DNA from: Wolfiporia cocos
Taxonomy: Eukaryota > Basidiomycota > Agaricomycetes > Polyporales > Phaeolaceae
Assembly: GCA_029448655.1 (NCBI GenBank)
Contig: JACCLO010000010.1
Location: forward strand, 744,001 to 808,000
Direction of reading: 5' to 3'
DNA length: 64,000 nucleotides
Shown: positions 39,310 to 50,101 of the stretch, piece after piece
Layout: every line of letters starts with the position of its first letter
Numbering within the stretch: position 1 is the first letter of the stretch
The notes under the pieces: generated by a model
The model's input: only the letters and a program-made list of their open reading frames with translations
What the model was told of the DNA's origin: nothing
Database searches by the model: none
Made by a program: the position numbers and the translations under genes

Positions 39310-41304
39310 ATGTCTTCCACATCCTCCGTCAGCACCCCCCTCGCCCCCCGCAAGATGCGCCTCCGCTCAGAAGGCCCGGTAACACCAGAAGCTGGTCCCT
39401 CGGGAACTCAGCAACTGGTAACGCTGGAGCATCTCAGCGAGGAAGAAGAGGAAGAAGATGAGGAAGAAGAAGTACCGGAGTTTATTCCCCCGCAAAGGGA
39501 ATCTCCGACCAACCCCATGGGTACACGCCCAGGCTCCCCTATTGCCGGATACCCTCCGGCTCGTCGCACCCGCCCCATCGGACCCGCCACCACCCTGGAA
39601 ATGGAATTCTCGGGCCCGACCCGACAGACCAATGTCGCGGTCGAAAACAACCTTAAGGCGTACCTCCCTGAGGAGGAACACCACAAGGTGGATGGGTCCA
39701 TACATGGGCCAATCATCGATGCCGCCGTACAACGAAGTGCGGCCATAAGCCATGACACCACCGACATCCTAGGTCGAATGGTGCACGCCCGCCTGGAGCG
39801 TATCCATGGAAGAATCGACTCCCTGGTTGGGCAATCCAGGGCAATCGAACAAAAAGCCCAAGACGAGCTACACGAGGCGGTCAATTCGGTCCGCAACGAG
39901 GTCTTGTCCACTCTGGTGGACCTCGGCAAGGAACTCCGACAGGAGTACACCGCCAAGCTCTCCGAAATGGAGAAGCAGCTCCGAAAGGACTACCGGTCCC
40001 GGCTGGACGACCTCGAGGATGCGTTCGCAGAGCGCATGGAGAAGGTTGACGAGGAACTTCGGAGAATTCGCAAGAATCCCTCCGTTCCCAACCCTCCCGG
40101 CATCCGCACGCCCCCGGAAGAACCCGCACCGGTCCCCGGTAATGCTCGAACCCGTGCAGCCGAGGCCGCTGCCACCGCACAAGCTGCAGCCGCTGCTGCA
40201 GCAGCCGTCGCCCCGCAGATTCCAGGTCTGCCTCAAAACCTGAAAATCCCCCCTCCCCCCGAATTCTCCGGGTCATCTGGAAAGGTGACTGCGCAGGAAT
40301 GGGTGGAAAAGATGGGCCTGTACTTCGGTACGCTCAGGGTCTACGACGACCATGACCGTATCACCACGGCCCTCTTCCGCGTCACAGGGGACGCATACAA
40401 ATTTTTCTCGCCTCTCATCAAGAAGGCAGGAAATGGTGAACCTCTCGGCACCTGGGAGGATTTCACCAAATCCGTAATGGTGCAATATGGGAAGATGACG
40501 GATAAGGAGATAGCCAAGAAGGAGATTCGCGGCTACTACGGTGCCAAGGGTAAGGAACTGGCAGAATCGAACTACTTCAATTACTGCGAACGGTTCCGCA
40601 CCCTTGGCCGACTTTCCGAAACCGCCAACGAGACTCTGGTGTGGGAATTCACCGAGACTCTCCCGGAAAAGGTTAAGGACACCCTAAACGTCCTCGGCAA
40701 GACCCCGTTCTTCAAGGCCCCAACCGACATCGAACCCCTCATCGACTTCGCCCTGGAAATGTACCAAACGTCATATCCAGACAAGATCAAGGGTTCTATC
40801 TTCGAGAAGGCCGGCAAAAAGGACTCGGCCCCTGCCGAAAAGAAGGAGACGTCCTCCGCTTCTGCAAAGAAGTCGGAGAAAAAGAAGGACAAGGGAAAGG
40901 CGCCCGCCAAAGCCCCCGCCGACACCGCCAACGCCGTCTGCACCTACTGCAAGCAGACAGGACATTACTTCAACAAATGTCCTAAGCTTGCGGCAGACAA
41001 GGCTGCGGGAACGTTCGTGCCTGCCGCTCAGCGGGCCGAACAACAAAGGGCGAAGGATGCAGCTGCCGCGTCTGGAAAGACCACGGCTGCTCCTTCGGGT
41101 AGTGGAAAGGGACAGGCTTCTGGCAAGAAGCCGTACTCGGCGCCCCCCGCGGATGGCAAGACGTATCGTGCCCGAACGATCTGGGAAGAAGTGACGGCTG
41201 ACTCAAGTTCAGCAGGACCCTCGGCCCCCGCCACCACCGTCGCCAATGTCGGGACCATCTTGGTTCCCCTCGCCCCAACTACACGTCTCGAAGACGTTCT
41301 GTGA
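39310..41304 (+). CDS. gag of element D (664 aa)
   Basis: Acidic Glu-run near residue 45, coiled coil at about 170-255 (MEKQLRKDYRSRLDDLEDAF), Ala-rich linker, and Retrotrans_gag domain at about 310-490 (PPPEFSGSSGK, then WVEKMGLYFGTL and YCERFRTLGRL). A canonical CCHC knuckle CTYCKQTGHYFNKC lies near residues 544-557. The C-terminus is Lys/Ala-rich. Pol begins inside the last 59 nt in the +1 frame. Closest relative in the window is gag of A, which has lost the canonical knuckle. Confidence 0.95.
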   Translation: MSSTSSVSTPLAPRKMRLRSEGPVTPEAGPSGTQQLVTLEHLSEEEEEEDEEEEVPEFIPPQRESPTNPMGTRPGSPIAGYPPARRTRPIGPATTLEMEFSGPTRQTNVAVENNLKAYLPEEEHHKVDGSIHGPIIDAAVQRSAAISHDTTDILGRMVHARLERIHGRIDSLVGQSRAIEQKAQDELHEAVNSVRNEVLSTLVDLGKELRQEYTAKLSEMEKQLRKDYRSRLDDLEDAFAERMEKVDEELRRIRKNPSVPNPPGIRTPPEEPAPVPGNARTRAAEAAATAQAAAAAAAAVAPQIPGLPQNLKIPPPPEFSGSSGKVTAQEWVEKMGLYFGTLRVYDDHDRITTALFRVTGDAYKFFSPLIKKAGNGEPLGTWEDFTKSVMVQYGKMTDKEIAKKEIRGYYGAKGKELAESNYFNYCERFRTLGRLSETANETLVWEFTETLPEKVKDTLNVLGKTPFFKAPTDIEPLIDFALEMYQTSYPDKIKGSIFEKAGKKDSAPAEKKETSSASAKKSEKKKDKGKAPAKAPADTANAVCTYCKQTGHYFNKCPKLAADKAAGTFVPAAQRAEQQRAKDAAAASGKTTAAPSGSGKGQASGKKPYSAPPADGKTYRARTIWEEVTADSSSAGPSAPATTVANVGTILVPLAPTTRLEDVL

Positions 41305-44300
41305 AGAACACACCAGCCCCGCAGCGGCTGGGAGTGTACAGCGCCCCGAAGAAGCGCACCTCTACGAAGAGGCTTCACAGAGACCCCTTATCTTGTGGGA
41401 AGATAAGGCGGTCGTACGTCACCCGGTATCCCATCTCGGTATATTCGGTAACTCGGCAATGGACTTTGCCCGGAGGACAAGGACACTAGCTACACGTGCC
41501 CCTCCTGTACAATACTTCTACCCTGACCCGCTCGCGCTAAAGTTTTTCACTTTGTATAATGTACATGGAAACGATTCTCGAGACGACAATAAATCGTTCT
41601 CTATCGAAGTGGAACTGTGGGTATATGGAAAGAAAGTCAACGCCATGGCATTAATCGACACCGGTGCATCAATAAGCGTCATTGATAAGAAACTCGTACA
41701 TGAGGAAAAGTTAGTCACTCAAAAACTACCTTCGCCTCTCGAGATTCGCAACGCCGACGGTACCTCTAATACCGCCGGTAATATCAATATGGCAGTAAAA
41801 GCTTATATGGTGCACGAGGAACACAAGTCCACTGAATTCTTGTACGTAATGGACGTACAGAATGCGGATGTGATCCTCGGATATGATTGGTTCCTGAAAC
41901 ACAACCCGGACTTCAACTGGCCGGAAGGAACCTTCACATATCGATGTACGGAAAAATGCAAACATGGCAAACGGGTTTCAATTTCAGAGGAAGAGGACGA
42001 AATCGAACCCCGCAACATCTATCAGATCATCAATGACTTTCCAATAGATTTTCTCGGCTTAGAGGAGCCGGAGAATCCCTTTGTCGCTTGGGTGAACACC
42101 CTTGACGAAGGAACGGAACTCCTTATCGATGCCATTCAGTCGATAACGGAGAAGTCGGATGATGAATTCCTGACAGATGCGGATCTCCAGAAATGGAAAT
42201 CCTTGGTTCCGGAGGAATACCAGGAGTTTGGTCCCACGGTATTTTCTCAACGCGCATCCGAAAGGATGCCCGAACGGAAACCATACGACCACGCCATCGA
42301 CTTCCCCGATGACGCGGTACTACCGCCCCCGAGTAAGGCATACAAGATGTCTCCTCAGGAAGCGAACTCGCTAGATCAGTGGATTCAGGAAGAGTTACGG
42401 AAGGGCTACATCCGACACTCGAAATCCCCGATCGCGAGCCCGGTCTTCTTCGTCCCTAAAAAAGACGGCGGAGCCCGAATGGTAGTCGATTACCGGAAAG
42501 TAAACGACTTGACCATTAAAAACAGGTACCCTCTCCCACGCATAGACGAGCTTATCGATAAGCTTAGCCAGGCTTCGATATTTACGAAGCTCGACTTGCG
42601 TTGGGGTTACAACAACGTAAGAATCAAGGAGGGAGATGAATGGAAGACCGCATTCATTACGCCTAACGGCCTTTACGAAGCTGTAGTCATGTACTTCGGC
42701 TTTTGTAATGCACCCAGCACGTTCCAGCACATGATGAACGATATTCTAGGTGACCTTATCAGAGAAGGAAAGGTCATTGTCTACCTAGACGACATCCTTG
42801 TGTTCGGAAACGACCTGTTGGAACACCGTCGTATTGCCACGCAAGTATTACAAATCTTGCAAGACAACGACTTGTTCGCGAAGCCTGAAAAGTGCTTCTT
42901 CGAACAAAGCAGTATTGAATACCTGGGAATGATCATTTCCAAAGGAAAAGTCGAAATGGACCCTAAGAAGGTAGCCGGCGTCATGGACTGGCCTACACCT
43001 GCCAAGGTGAAGGACGTCCAGGCCTTTGTTGGCTTCGCCAACTACTACCGGCGGTTCATTAAAGACTTCTCCAAAGTGGTTAAGCCGTTAACCGAACTGT
43101 CCAAGAAAAACACGCAATGGAACTGGGGACCCGAACAAGCGGAAGCCTTCCAAACTCTCAAGGAAGCTTTCACATCGGCTCCAATACTCCGGATCCCAGA
43201 TCAGGAGTCCCCGTTCCGCGTGGAAGCGGATTCTTCCGATTACGCAACTGGTGCAGTGCTATCACAATATTCTTCGGAGGATAAGCTCTGGCACCCGGTA
43301 GCCTTCTACTCGAAATCTCTATCAGCACCCGAAAGGAACTATGAGATTTACGACAAGGAGTTGCTCGCAATCATCCGCGCTCTAGAGGAATGGAGACATT
43401 ACCTCGAAGGACACCCACACAAATTTGAAGTCTGGTCGGATCATCTCAATCTGACATATTTCAAATCGGCACAACGGCTAACCCGGAGACAGGCACGTTG
43501 GAGTCTTTACCTGACAAGGTTCAACTTCACCATGTGCCACAAACCCGGTAAAACAATGCTTACGGCTGATCCTCTGTCACGGAGGCCAGACCATGAAGAG
43601 GGGGTGGAACTCGACAATCGCGATCAAATTTTGCTGAAACCGGAATACTTTACGGTTAGGGCGCTAGAAGCGTCACAGCAGGAGATACAATCAGGCGACG
43701 AGGACCTCCTCCGACAAATCCGACAAGCCCTCATGGACGATCAGATTACCAAGGATTACCAGGAACTACTGAAAAGTGGTCCCAAGGAATTCGGTAAAGA
43801 TCTCCAGGAATGGAACATGGAGGCCGGATTACTCCTCAGACGAGGAAAAGTGTACGTTCCAAAAGAGCCTAAGGAATTGCGCACGAAGATTCTGGAGTTA
43901 CATCATGACCATGTGACTGCCGGACACTTCGGACGATGGAAGACCTATGAACTTCTATCACGTAATTACTGGTGGCCTGGAATGACCACGATGGTAAAGC
44001 AATACGTGGAAGGTTGTGACACATGTCAACGCATGAAGAACCACAACCAGACCCCGTACGGACCCCTGCAACCGCTCCCAGTTCCGGAAGCACCTTGGGA
44101 CACCGTCACAATTGACCTTATCGCCCACCTACCACCCAGCGGCGAATTGAAACAATTCAATGCTATTATGGTAATAGTGGACCGGCTTACCAAACGAGCA
44201 CACTTCATTCCCACGTCAGACAAGATAACGGCAAAAGAATTAGCGAACCTCCTGTACCTTCGGATTTATCCGAACCACGGACTTCCGAAACAAATCATTT

Positions 44301-45781
44301 CGGATAGAGGCCCGCAATTCGCAGCCGCCTTATTCAAGGGATGGTGTGAGCAATTGGGAATCCAACGGTCAATGACAACCGCCTATCACCCGCAAGCGGA
44401 TGGCCAGACGGAGAGAGTTAACCAGATCCTGGAACAATATCTTAGATGTTACATCGATGTTATTCAAAAGGATAACTGGTCATGGTTTCTCCCAACGGCT
44501 GAATTCGCGTACAACAACGCGGCTAGTGAGACAACAAAGAATAGCCCATTCTTTGTCGAACTAGGAAGGCACCCTAATGCAGGACCTACGAATTTACGTC
44601 CAACACCATACACGGACCTAAATGTCATTGCTTACGAAAGATGGTCGGCACAAGAACAAGCTAAGGCAGCAATGAAATTGGCTGCTGAACGCTGGTCTTG
44701 GTACTATGATCAACATAAGCGCTCGGTGCCATTTAAAGTCGGCGACAAAGTTCTCGTTGACGCCCGTAGCTGGCAAGACTCCGAAAGAAGTCTTAGTCCA
44801 CGCTATTTGGGACCATTTAGGATAATTGAACAATTATCTCCGGTCACCTTTAGGGTACACATGGACGAGCAATACAGGGCTTACCACCCAGTATTCCACG
44901 CTTCCAAGTTGGTCATGTACAAGGACCCGGTGCATCAGAAAAAACCAGAGCCTCAACCAGAAATGGTCGACGGCGAGGAGTTATGGGAAGTCGAGAAGAT
45001 CTTAGATCATCGTCTCCGTGCAGGAAGAGTTGAATACAGAATCCGATGGAAAGGATTTGGTATCAATGACGACTCCTGGGTACGCGAAGCCGATCTCGAC
45101 ACGGCATACGACATTCTGCAGGAATACAAGGCTTCACATGCCATTCCAATGCAGGATGTCCTCCTCAGGCGATCAGCTAGAAGGAAAGAAGCAGTTCATG
45201 TCTTCGACCCTGACAGCAACGACTGGGAAGCCGACGAATGCACGTGGCCAGACGACTGGCCGCAGTATCGCGAAGAATTTGCGAAGGATCCTAAGCAACG
45301 CATGGTTAGACACCCCGACGGGGGATGGATGTCAGCTGACATTAACCAAAATGCGGATTTGAAAATCGTAGTCGGTGAAGGCGGCCGAATGCCAGAAAAA
45401 GGAACCAAGGACTCGGTTGGGTTTGACCTGTACACTGCAACAGGCGACGTTCTGCCAGCTCACGGGCAGACAGAATACAATACCAAACTGAAAATCCAGG
45501 TACCTTTCGGCACTTACGGACGCATCGCCCCCCGCTCTAGTCTTGCCCGCAAAGGCATAGACGTAATGGGTGGCGTTATCGACCACGATTATCAAGGCGA
45601 AGTAATCATCATTCTCCGGAATCACTCCGACATATCTATTGATATTCGGGCCGGTGATAAGATTGCTCAGCTCATCTGCGAAGTTGCTAAGGACCCGCAC
45701 ATTACGCTACACGGAAAATCTTACTTTGAAAAGATTAAATCCGAGCGCGGTACTGGTGGTTTCGGCTCCACAGGAAAGTAA
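41246..45781 (+). CDS. pol of element D: PR-RT-RNaseH-INT-chromodomain-dUTPase (1511 aa)
   Basis: Approximate residues: protease LIDTGAS at 134; RT with YLDD at 512; RNase H at 660-770 (ADSSDYATGAVL, DHLNLTYF); integrase zinc finger at 885-931 (HHDH, GHFGRW, CDTCQRMK); catalytic D in TIDL near 955, D in SDRG near 1018 and E in QADGQTERVNQ near 1050; chromodomain at 1245-1300 (WEVEKILDHR, YRIRWKGF, DDSW); dUTPase at 1372-1511 (nt 45360-45778) with VGFDLYTA, APRSSLA, GGVIDHDYQGEV, KIAQLIC and RGTGGFGSTG. The ORF starts at an ATG inside gag in the +1 frame, so re-initiation or +1 shifting is needed. No lesions were seen. Domain order equals that of A. Confidence 0.96.
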   Translation: MSGPSWFPSPQLHVSKTFCEEHTSPAAAGSVQRPEEAHLYEEASQRPLILWEDKAVVRHPVSHLGIFGNSAMDFARRTRTLATRAPPVQYFYPDPLALKFFTLYNVHGNDSRDDNKSFSIEVELWVYGKKVNAMALIDTGASISVIDKKLVHEEKLVTQKLPSPLEIRNADGTSNTAGNINMAVKAYMVHEEHKSTEFLYVMDVQNADVILGYDWFLKHNPDFNWPEGTFTYRCTEKCKHGKRVSISEEEDEIEPRNIYQIINDFPIDFLGLEEPENPFVAWVNTLDEGTELLIDAIQSITEKSDDEFLTDADLQKWKSLVPEEYQEFGPTVFSQRASERMPERKPYDHAIDFPDDAVLPPPSKAYKMSPQEANSLDQWIQEELRKGYIRHSKSPIASPVFFVPKKDGGARMVVDYRKVNDLTIKNRYPLPRIDELIDKLSQASIFTKLDLRWGYNNVRIKEGDEWKTAFITPNGLYEAVVMYFGFCNAPSTFQHMMNDILGDLIREGKVIVYLDDILVFGNDLLEHRRIATQVLQILQDNDLFAKPEKCFFEQSSIEYLGMIISKGKVEMDPKKVAGVMDWPTPAKVKDVQAFVGFANYYRRFIKDFSKVVKPLTELSKKNTQWNWGPEQAEAFQTLKEAFTSAPILRIPDQESPFRVEADSSDYATGAVLSQYSSEDKLWHPVAFYSKSLSAPERNYEIYDKELLAIIRALEEWRHYLEGHPHKFEVWSDHLNLTYFKSAQRLTRRQARWSLYLTRFNFTMCHKPGKTMLTADPLSRRPDHEEGVELDNRDQILLKPEYFTVRALEASQQEIQSGDEDLLRQIRQALMDDQITKDYQELLKSGPKEFGKDLQEWNMEAGLLLRRGKVYVPKEPKELRTKILELHHDHVTAGHFGRWKTYELLSRNYWWPGMTTMVKQYVEGCDTCQRMKNHNQTPYGPLQPLPVPEAPWDTVTIDLIAHLPPSGELKQFNAIMVIVDRLTKRAHFIPTSDKITAKELANLLYLRIYPNHGLPKQIISDRGPQFAAALFKGWCEQLGIQRSMTTAYHPQADGQTERVNQILEQYLRCYIDVIQKDNWSWFLPTAEFAYNNAASETTKNSPFFVELGRHPNAGPTNLRPTPYTDLNVIAYERWSAQEQAKAAMKLAAERWSWYYDQHKRSVPFKVGDKVLVDARSWQDSERSLSPRYLGPFRIIEQLSPVTFRVHMDEQYRAYHPVFHASKLVMYKDPVHQKKPEPQPEMVDGEELWEVEKILDHRLRAGRVEYRIRWKGFGINDDSWVREADLDTAYDILQEYKASHAIPMQDVLLRRSARRKEAVHVFDPDSNDWEADECTWPDDWPQYREEFAKDPKQRMVRHPDGGWMSADINQNADLKIVVGEGGRMPEKGTKDSVGFDLYTATGDVLPAHGQTEYNTKLKIQVPFGTYGRIAPRSSLARKGIDVMGGVIDHDYQGEVIIILRNHSDISIDIRAGDKIAQLICEVAKDPHITLHGKSYFEKIKSERGTGGFGSTGK

Positions 45782-45807
45782 TCGTTCCATTAGGGACAAT
45801 GAAACCT

Positions 45808-45820
45808 GAAGAGGGGGTAA
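45808..45820 (+). other. Polypurine tract of element D
   Basis: GAAGAGGGGGTAA immediately before the 3' LTR. Confidence 0.85.
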
Positions 45821-46519
45821 TGTCACAGATTTGGGACATGCCACTATTTTTCCCGTATTTTTACCTATTTATCTGGTATTTCTACGACCTTGTAGACATT
45901 TACGCTGCTAAGCGCCCGTCTACACGTACACGCAACCAAACAACACGTACACAACGCGGTATACGTCCACTTGTCATAACAACACGTACATAACACGCTT
46001 GTACGCGTCAATGACTCAGCGGACTAACCTCCGGTGTCACGCGCTTTACTCATATCCCGATACCGGGCTATGTCAGTACGATTGGATAAGCGGCCCGCTC
46101 GTTATCACATGCCAATGCCCTTATGATTACTCATATCCCGATGCCGGTATATAAGAATCACATGCATGGCTTACTAACGTAGCTACAGCCACTTCCACAA
46201 CATGGACCTACGGTCCAAACAAACGATCTTACTGGTGCGGCCATTACCGGCGCACATGGTCTACTGTAGCTTACGACTTAACCATATTAGTTATGTCTGC
46301 GCACAGACCACCTTCATGTTTGGCTCCCTTACCGGTAACCAAACAAAGCATGTATATAAGTAGGGCTATCACTGCGGATAAGCCTTAGATTTGTTCTCTG
46401 CATTCGCACAGTTACATAACATCTCTGCTTGCGCCCACTAGCCTCCTCACCAACCTCCAGCAACTCCTTCAAGTCGCTTATTAGGTTATAGTGTGAGTCC
46501 CACAGTCTAGTCTGTGTCA
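45821..46519 (+). repeat. 3' LTR of element D (699 bp)
   Basis: Matches 36521-37219 throughout; followed by CTGGT, the TSD. Confidence 0.97.
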
Positions 46520-46524
46520 CTGGT

Positions 46525-47778
46525 CTTGGGAGGATCAGTCAAAGACCAAGGTCCCGGTGTGGAACGACTGCAACAGGCCTTTCATTTGGCAAGGGAGCAA
46601 TCGAACACGGTGCGCGCCGGCAGCCAGTTGGGTCACATCGACTCGCCTCTCGCTATGCAGTGGGCATTTCCGCCCAACCCCACGACAGCGGACTTCGGTG
46701 CACAATGCCAACAGGTTGCGCAGGCAATGGTAGCAGTAGGAACATGGTCGCAGGAGATGGGAGCTTGATTCCTACGGGAAGCTCAACGGTTGCAGGCAGA
46801 CGCTCTCCAAGCCGGAGACGCGGCGTCCCTCCATAGCCAGGCACCACCCCCCGTCAGGACACCCGTCTCACAGGCTGGAAGTAGATTCCGTCCGGTAGAA
46901 AACTGGGTTCGATCGGTGCATATGCACTCTCCCCAGCGGACACCACGCGTATCTCGGCCCCTTCCGACCCCTCCAACTCGCGGCAACTCTATGCAGACGA
47001 ACCCATTCCTGCCTGGATACACGCCCCCGGTACTCACGGCCCCGGCCCCCGCTCGACCAGCCAACTTTGCCCAGACAGTTTGCCTCAACATCGACATATT
47101 CGGAAACCCCGCGCCAACACAGAACGCGCCCGCGAACATCTGGGGAGACGCACCTACACAGAACGTGCCCGTGAACACCTGGGGAGCCGCGCCTCTCCAG
47201 GAAACTCGTGCGTCTATGTGGAGGCCAATGAAACCGGCATCGTCACAGTGGGACGCGTACTCAATGCTGCCCGAACCACAGCCAGACCCCCGGTACAAGT
47301 CCAAGGTCAGGGAACCGGAAGCCTTCACCGGCACCGGATTCACAGACTGGTACATGAGGCTCCAGCTGTACATCGACGACAATGCCCCCATCCTCTTCAC
47401 CATTTCAAAGAAGGTGGGCGCGGCGATCTCGTTGATCCGTGGGCCTAAGGTCGACGCATGGGTAACGGCGTTCACCAGGCAACACTACCTGGGCGGACAA
47501 TGGAGGATCAGCTGGCAACGGTTCATCTGGGAGTTGCACCAAAAGTTCGACAACCCGGACCTGGAGAAAAAGGCGGCAGTAGCGGCGGAACGACTCACCA
47601 TGACGCTCGGTAAAGGCAAGGAATACTTCCAGGAGTTGGAACGACTTCTGGGAGAAGCCAAGTATGACCGGGAGAACCAGGTGGTCCACAGCTGGATCAC
47701 CAGGGCCATCCTTAAGGACATCTATTCCTCGGTTCACCAAGCGTTCGTCGCCACCACCGTCAACAACAAATCGCAACG
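46525..47778 (+). pseudogene. gag of element C, 3' piece
   Basis: Resumes the codon broken by element D. It matches E gag (VLGGS..., IDSPLAMQWAF, then REPEAFTGTGFTDWYMRLQLY and WVTAFTRQHYLGGQW). A TGA at about 46766-46768 replaces an Arg codon (E has CGA). The ORF is open after that stop but is cut off at VNNKSQR by the LTR of F, where E continues. Pseudogene by two stops and truncation. Confidence 0.85.
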
Positions 47779-49472
47779 TGTCACAGATTTGGGACATGCC
47801 ACTATTTTTCCCATATTTTTACCTATTTATCTGGTATTTCTACGACCTTGTAGACGTTTACGCTGCTAAGCGCCCGTCTACACGTACACGCAAACAAACA
47901 ACACGTACACAACGCGGTATACGTCCACCTGTCATAACAACACGTACATAACACGTTTGTACGCGTCAATGACTCAGCGGACTAACCTCCGGTGTCACGC
48001 GCCTTACTCATATCCCGATACCGGGCTATGTCAGTACAATTGGATAAGCGGCCCGCTCGTTATCACATGTCAATGCCCTTACGATTACTCATATCTCGAT
48101 ACCGGTATATAAGAATCACATGCATGGCTTACTAACGTAGCTACAGCCACTTTCACAACATGGACCTACGGTCCAAACAAACGTTCTTACTGGTGCGGCC
48201 ATTACCGGCGCACATGGTCTATTGTAGTTTACGACTTAGCTGTATTAGTTATGTCTGCGCACAGACCATCTTCATGTTTGGCTCCCTTACTGGTAACCAA
48301 ACAATGCATGTATATAAGTAGGGCTATCACTGCGGATAAGCCTTAGATTTGTTCTCTGCATTCGCATAGTTGCATATCACTCCTACTGCGCTTACTAGCA
48401 CCTCCTCACCAACCTCAACAACTCCTTCAAAGTCGTTACAAGGTTATAGTGTGAGTCCCACAGTCTAGTCTGTGTCATAAGAACAAATCTACCCCCTACC
48501 CCCGCCCTTGCGCTTGCGCTTGGGCCTGGGTTTCTATCCTACAGGGGCTATTGCTCGTTGCTGCGCATATCCCTACTCCTGCCAAGGAGTTTGGGGTGAG
48601 ATTTGAGATCTGGGGGATACACCGCCTTCCTCGGCAGAGGATTGGCAACCAGGGAAGCCACACCGCCTTTTTAGGCAGGAGGCCTACCTAACCCGGACTC
48701 CAGGGTCAAGGAGACACGGTCCTTGCTGACAAGCTTGGACTGTGAGCGGTTAAGACCCACCTGTTGGGAATAAGGGACGGTCTGCCTGTGTGCGCCCAAC
48801 CCCCTGCCATGGCAAGCGTTGTTCAACGCCCCATCACTACCAACAGGGTCATCATTATGATGGCATGGGAATTTTCCAAAGCCGCCTCCCAGGCGTAAGG
48901 GACCTGCTTTGAACCCGTTATGGGAAAAGCAGTGAGGGGGGTGACGTAAATAATCACCCTGCCATAGGTCACGCACGGTAGCCAACAGCATAAGTCCTCT
49001 GGGCAGCTCGGCGTGTGCGCATGGGTTAAACCGAGCTGGGGCCCCATCGGAAGAGAGCCGCGTAGCCCAGTCCTTCGGGATCTGGAGCGCTGGTGTCTCG
49101 CAATCTTTGATCGACGGTGGTTTTTTAGCCCTGATGTGACACCCATGTGGCTACAGACGGCAACCTCATTGTTGAAGCATGGACAGGCTAAGGGATGTAA
49201 AATCCCAGCCACTTTCCGGCATCGTCCCTCCGGGGCGGTGTCGTGTATCCGAATCCCAATCATCTGACCCAGGAACCGGCCTGGCAGTCAGCAACTCTAC
49301 CCCTGGAGTCGGTGCCTCTGACCGTTAGGGTCATGCGAATATCCGCGCCATCTCGGCACAGGGTTTGCGCGCAACATAAGAGTAATTATGCCCCGTAGTA
49401 CACCTTCTTTGCTCCTGAAAAGGAGTCCACTACCCTACCTTACATAATCCCTTACTTTCCGTTCTTGGACGT
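47779..49472 (+). mobile_element. Element F, 5' LTR and leader only (D family)
   Basis: The LTR (47779-48477, 699 bp) and leader (48478-49472) are close to those of D with scattered substitutions. The predicted RNA start AGATTTGTTCT (48345-48355) pairs with AGAACAAATCT (48480-48490). The element ends abruptly where the LTR of G begins, at a point equal to about 25 nt before the ORF0 start in D. The remainder is not in the window. Confidence 0.9.
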
Positions 49473-50101
49473 TGTCACAAGATTTTCCTAGTATTACTAC
49501 TATTTTTCCCGAATTTCTACGAATTTATCTACGGTTTATACGTCTACCTAGGGCTTAACTGGTTGGTAACTATTTGTTACATACAAGCCGAATGATGGCC
49601 GTGTTATCTCCCGTAGCAACGGTATCTAATCGCGGTAGTTCCCATTATAAGTCACATGTCTATTCTTGCAGCCAATCGGACATCTCGTCCGAAAAACGTC
49701 ATCTCCATTAGATCAGCAGACCGGCGTTTTGTCATGCCTCCAACTGACTAATGATTGCGCACTATTTGCCATTCGCGCGGCCTACGCCGCATATCTATAT
49801 CCCGGTTCTGATCGGTATATGTATTTACTTGTAATTACTAAGTACTTAGGTATCCGAGGACCTGTCCTCCGTATTGGATAGTTAGATTAGATAATAAGGG
49901 GTCTTATTTAACATGTATATATACTGCGATATCTGAGCATCAACACCTCAGATTCTATTCATTGCATTTGCACTCTGAGATAACATCTCACCGCGCCCTG
50001 CTCTACCAGCTTTACAAGTTCTTGTCTACTCGACAACCTCAAAGCTACCGCCTAACCAGCAATCCTCAAAGCTTATAGTATAAGTGAGTAGTCTTGTGTC
50101 A
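49473..50101 (+). repeat. 5' LTR of element G (629 bp)
   Basis: TGTCACAAGATTTTCC to GTCTTGTGTCA. The predicted RNA start CAGATTCTATTCAT (49949-49962) is complementary to ATGAATAGAATCTG (50103-50116), just outside the LTR. Confidence 0.9.

Larger units (their letters stand above)
36521..46519 (+). mobile_element. Element D, complete Ty3/Gypsy retrotransposon (9999 bp), TSD CTGGT
   Basis: Two 699-bp LTRs 9300 bp apart show no difference on line-by-line reading. A perfect CTGGT TSD lies at 36516-36520 and 46520-46524. It has a primer site, leader, ORF0, gag, pol with all catalytic motifs, and a polypurine tract. It is inserted into gag of element C. Everything visible argues for a very young, probably autonomous copy. 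Confidence 0.97.
35112..47778 (+). mobile_element. Element C, old E-family Gypsy copy interrupted by element D
   Basis: Consists of a 5' LTR, leader and gag (36249-36520 and 46525-47778). Gag is split by the 10-kb element D and cut off at 47778 by the LTR of element F. No pol remains in the window. Gag aligns along its length with that of element E. Confidence 0.88.

Noticed and set aside
39408..39956. 182-codon minus-strand ORF over D gag
   Set aside because: Ser-rich complement of the acidic Glu-run and coiled coil of Gag; no independent support.
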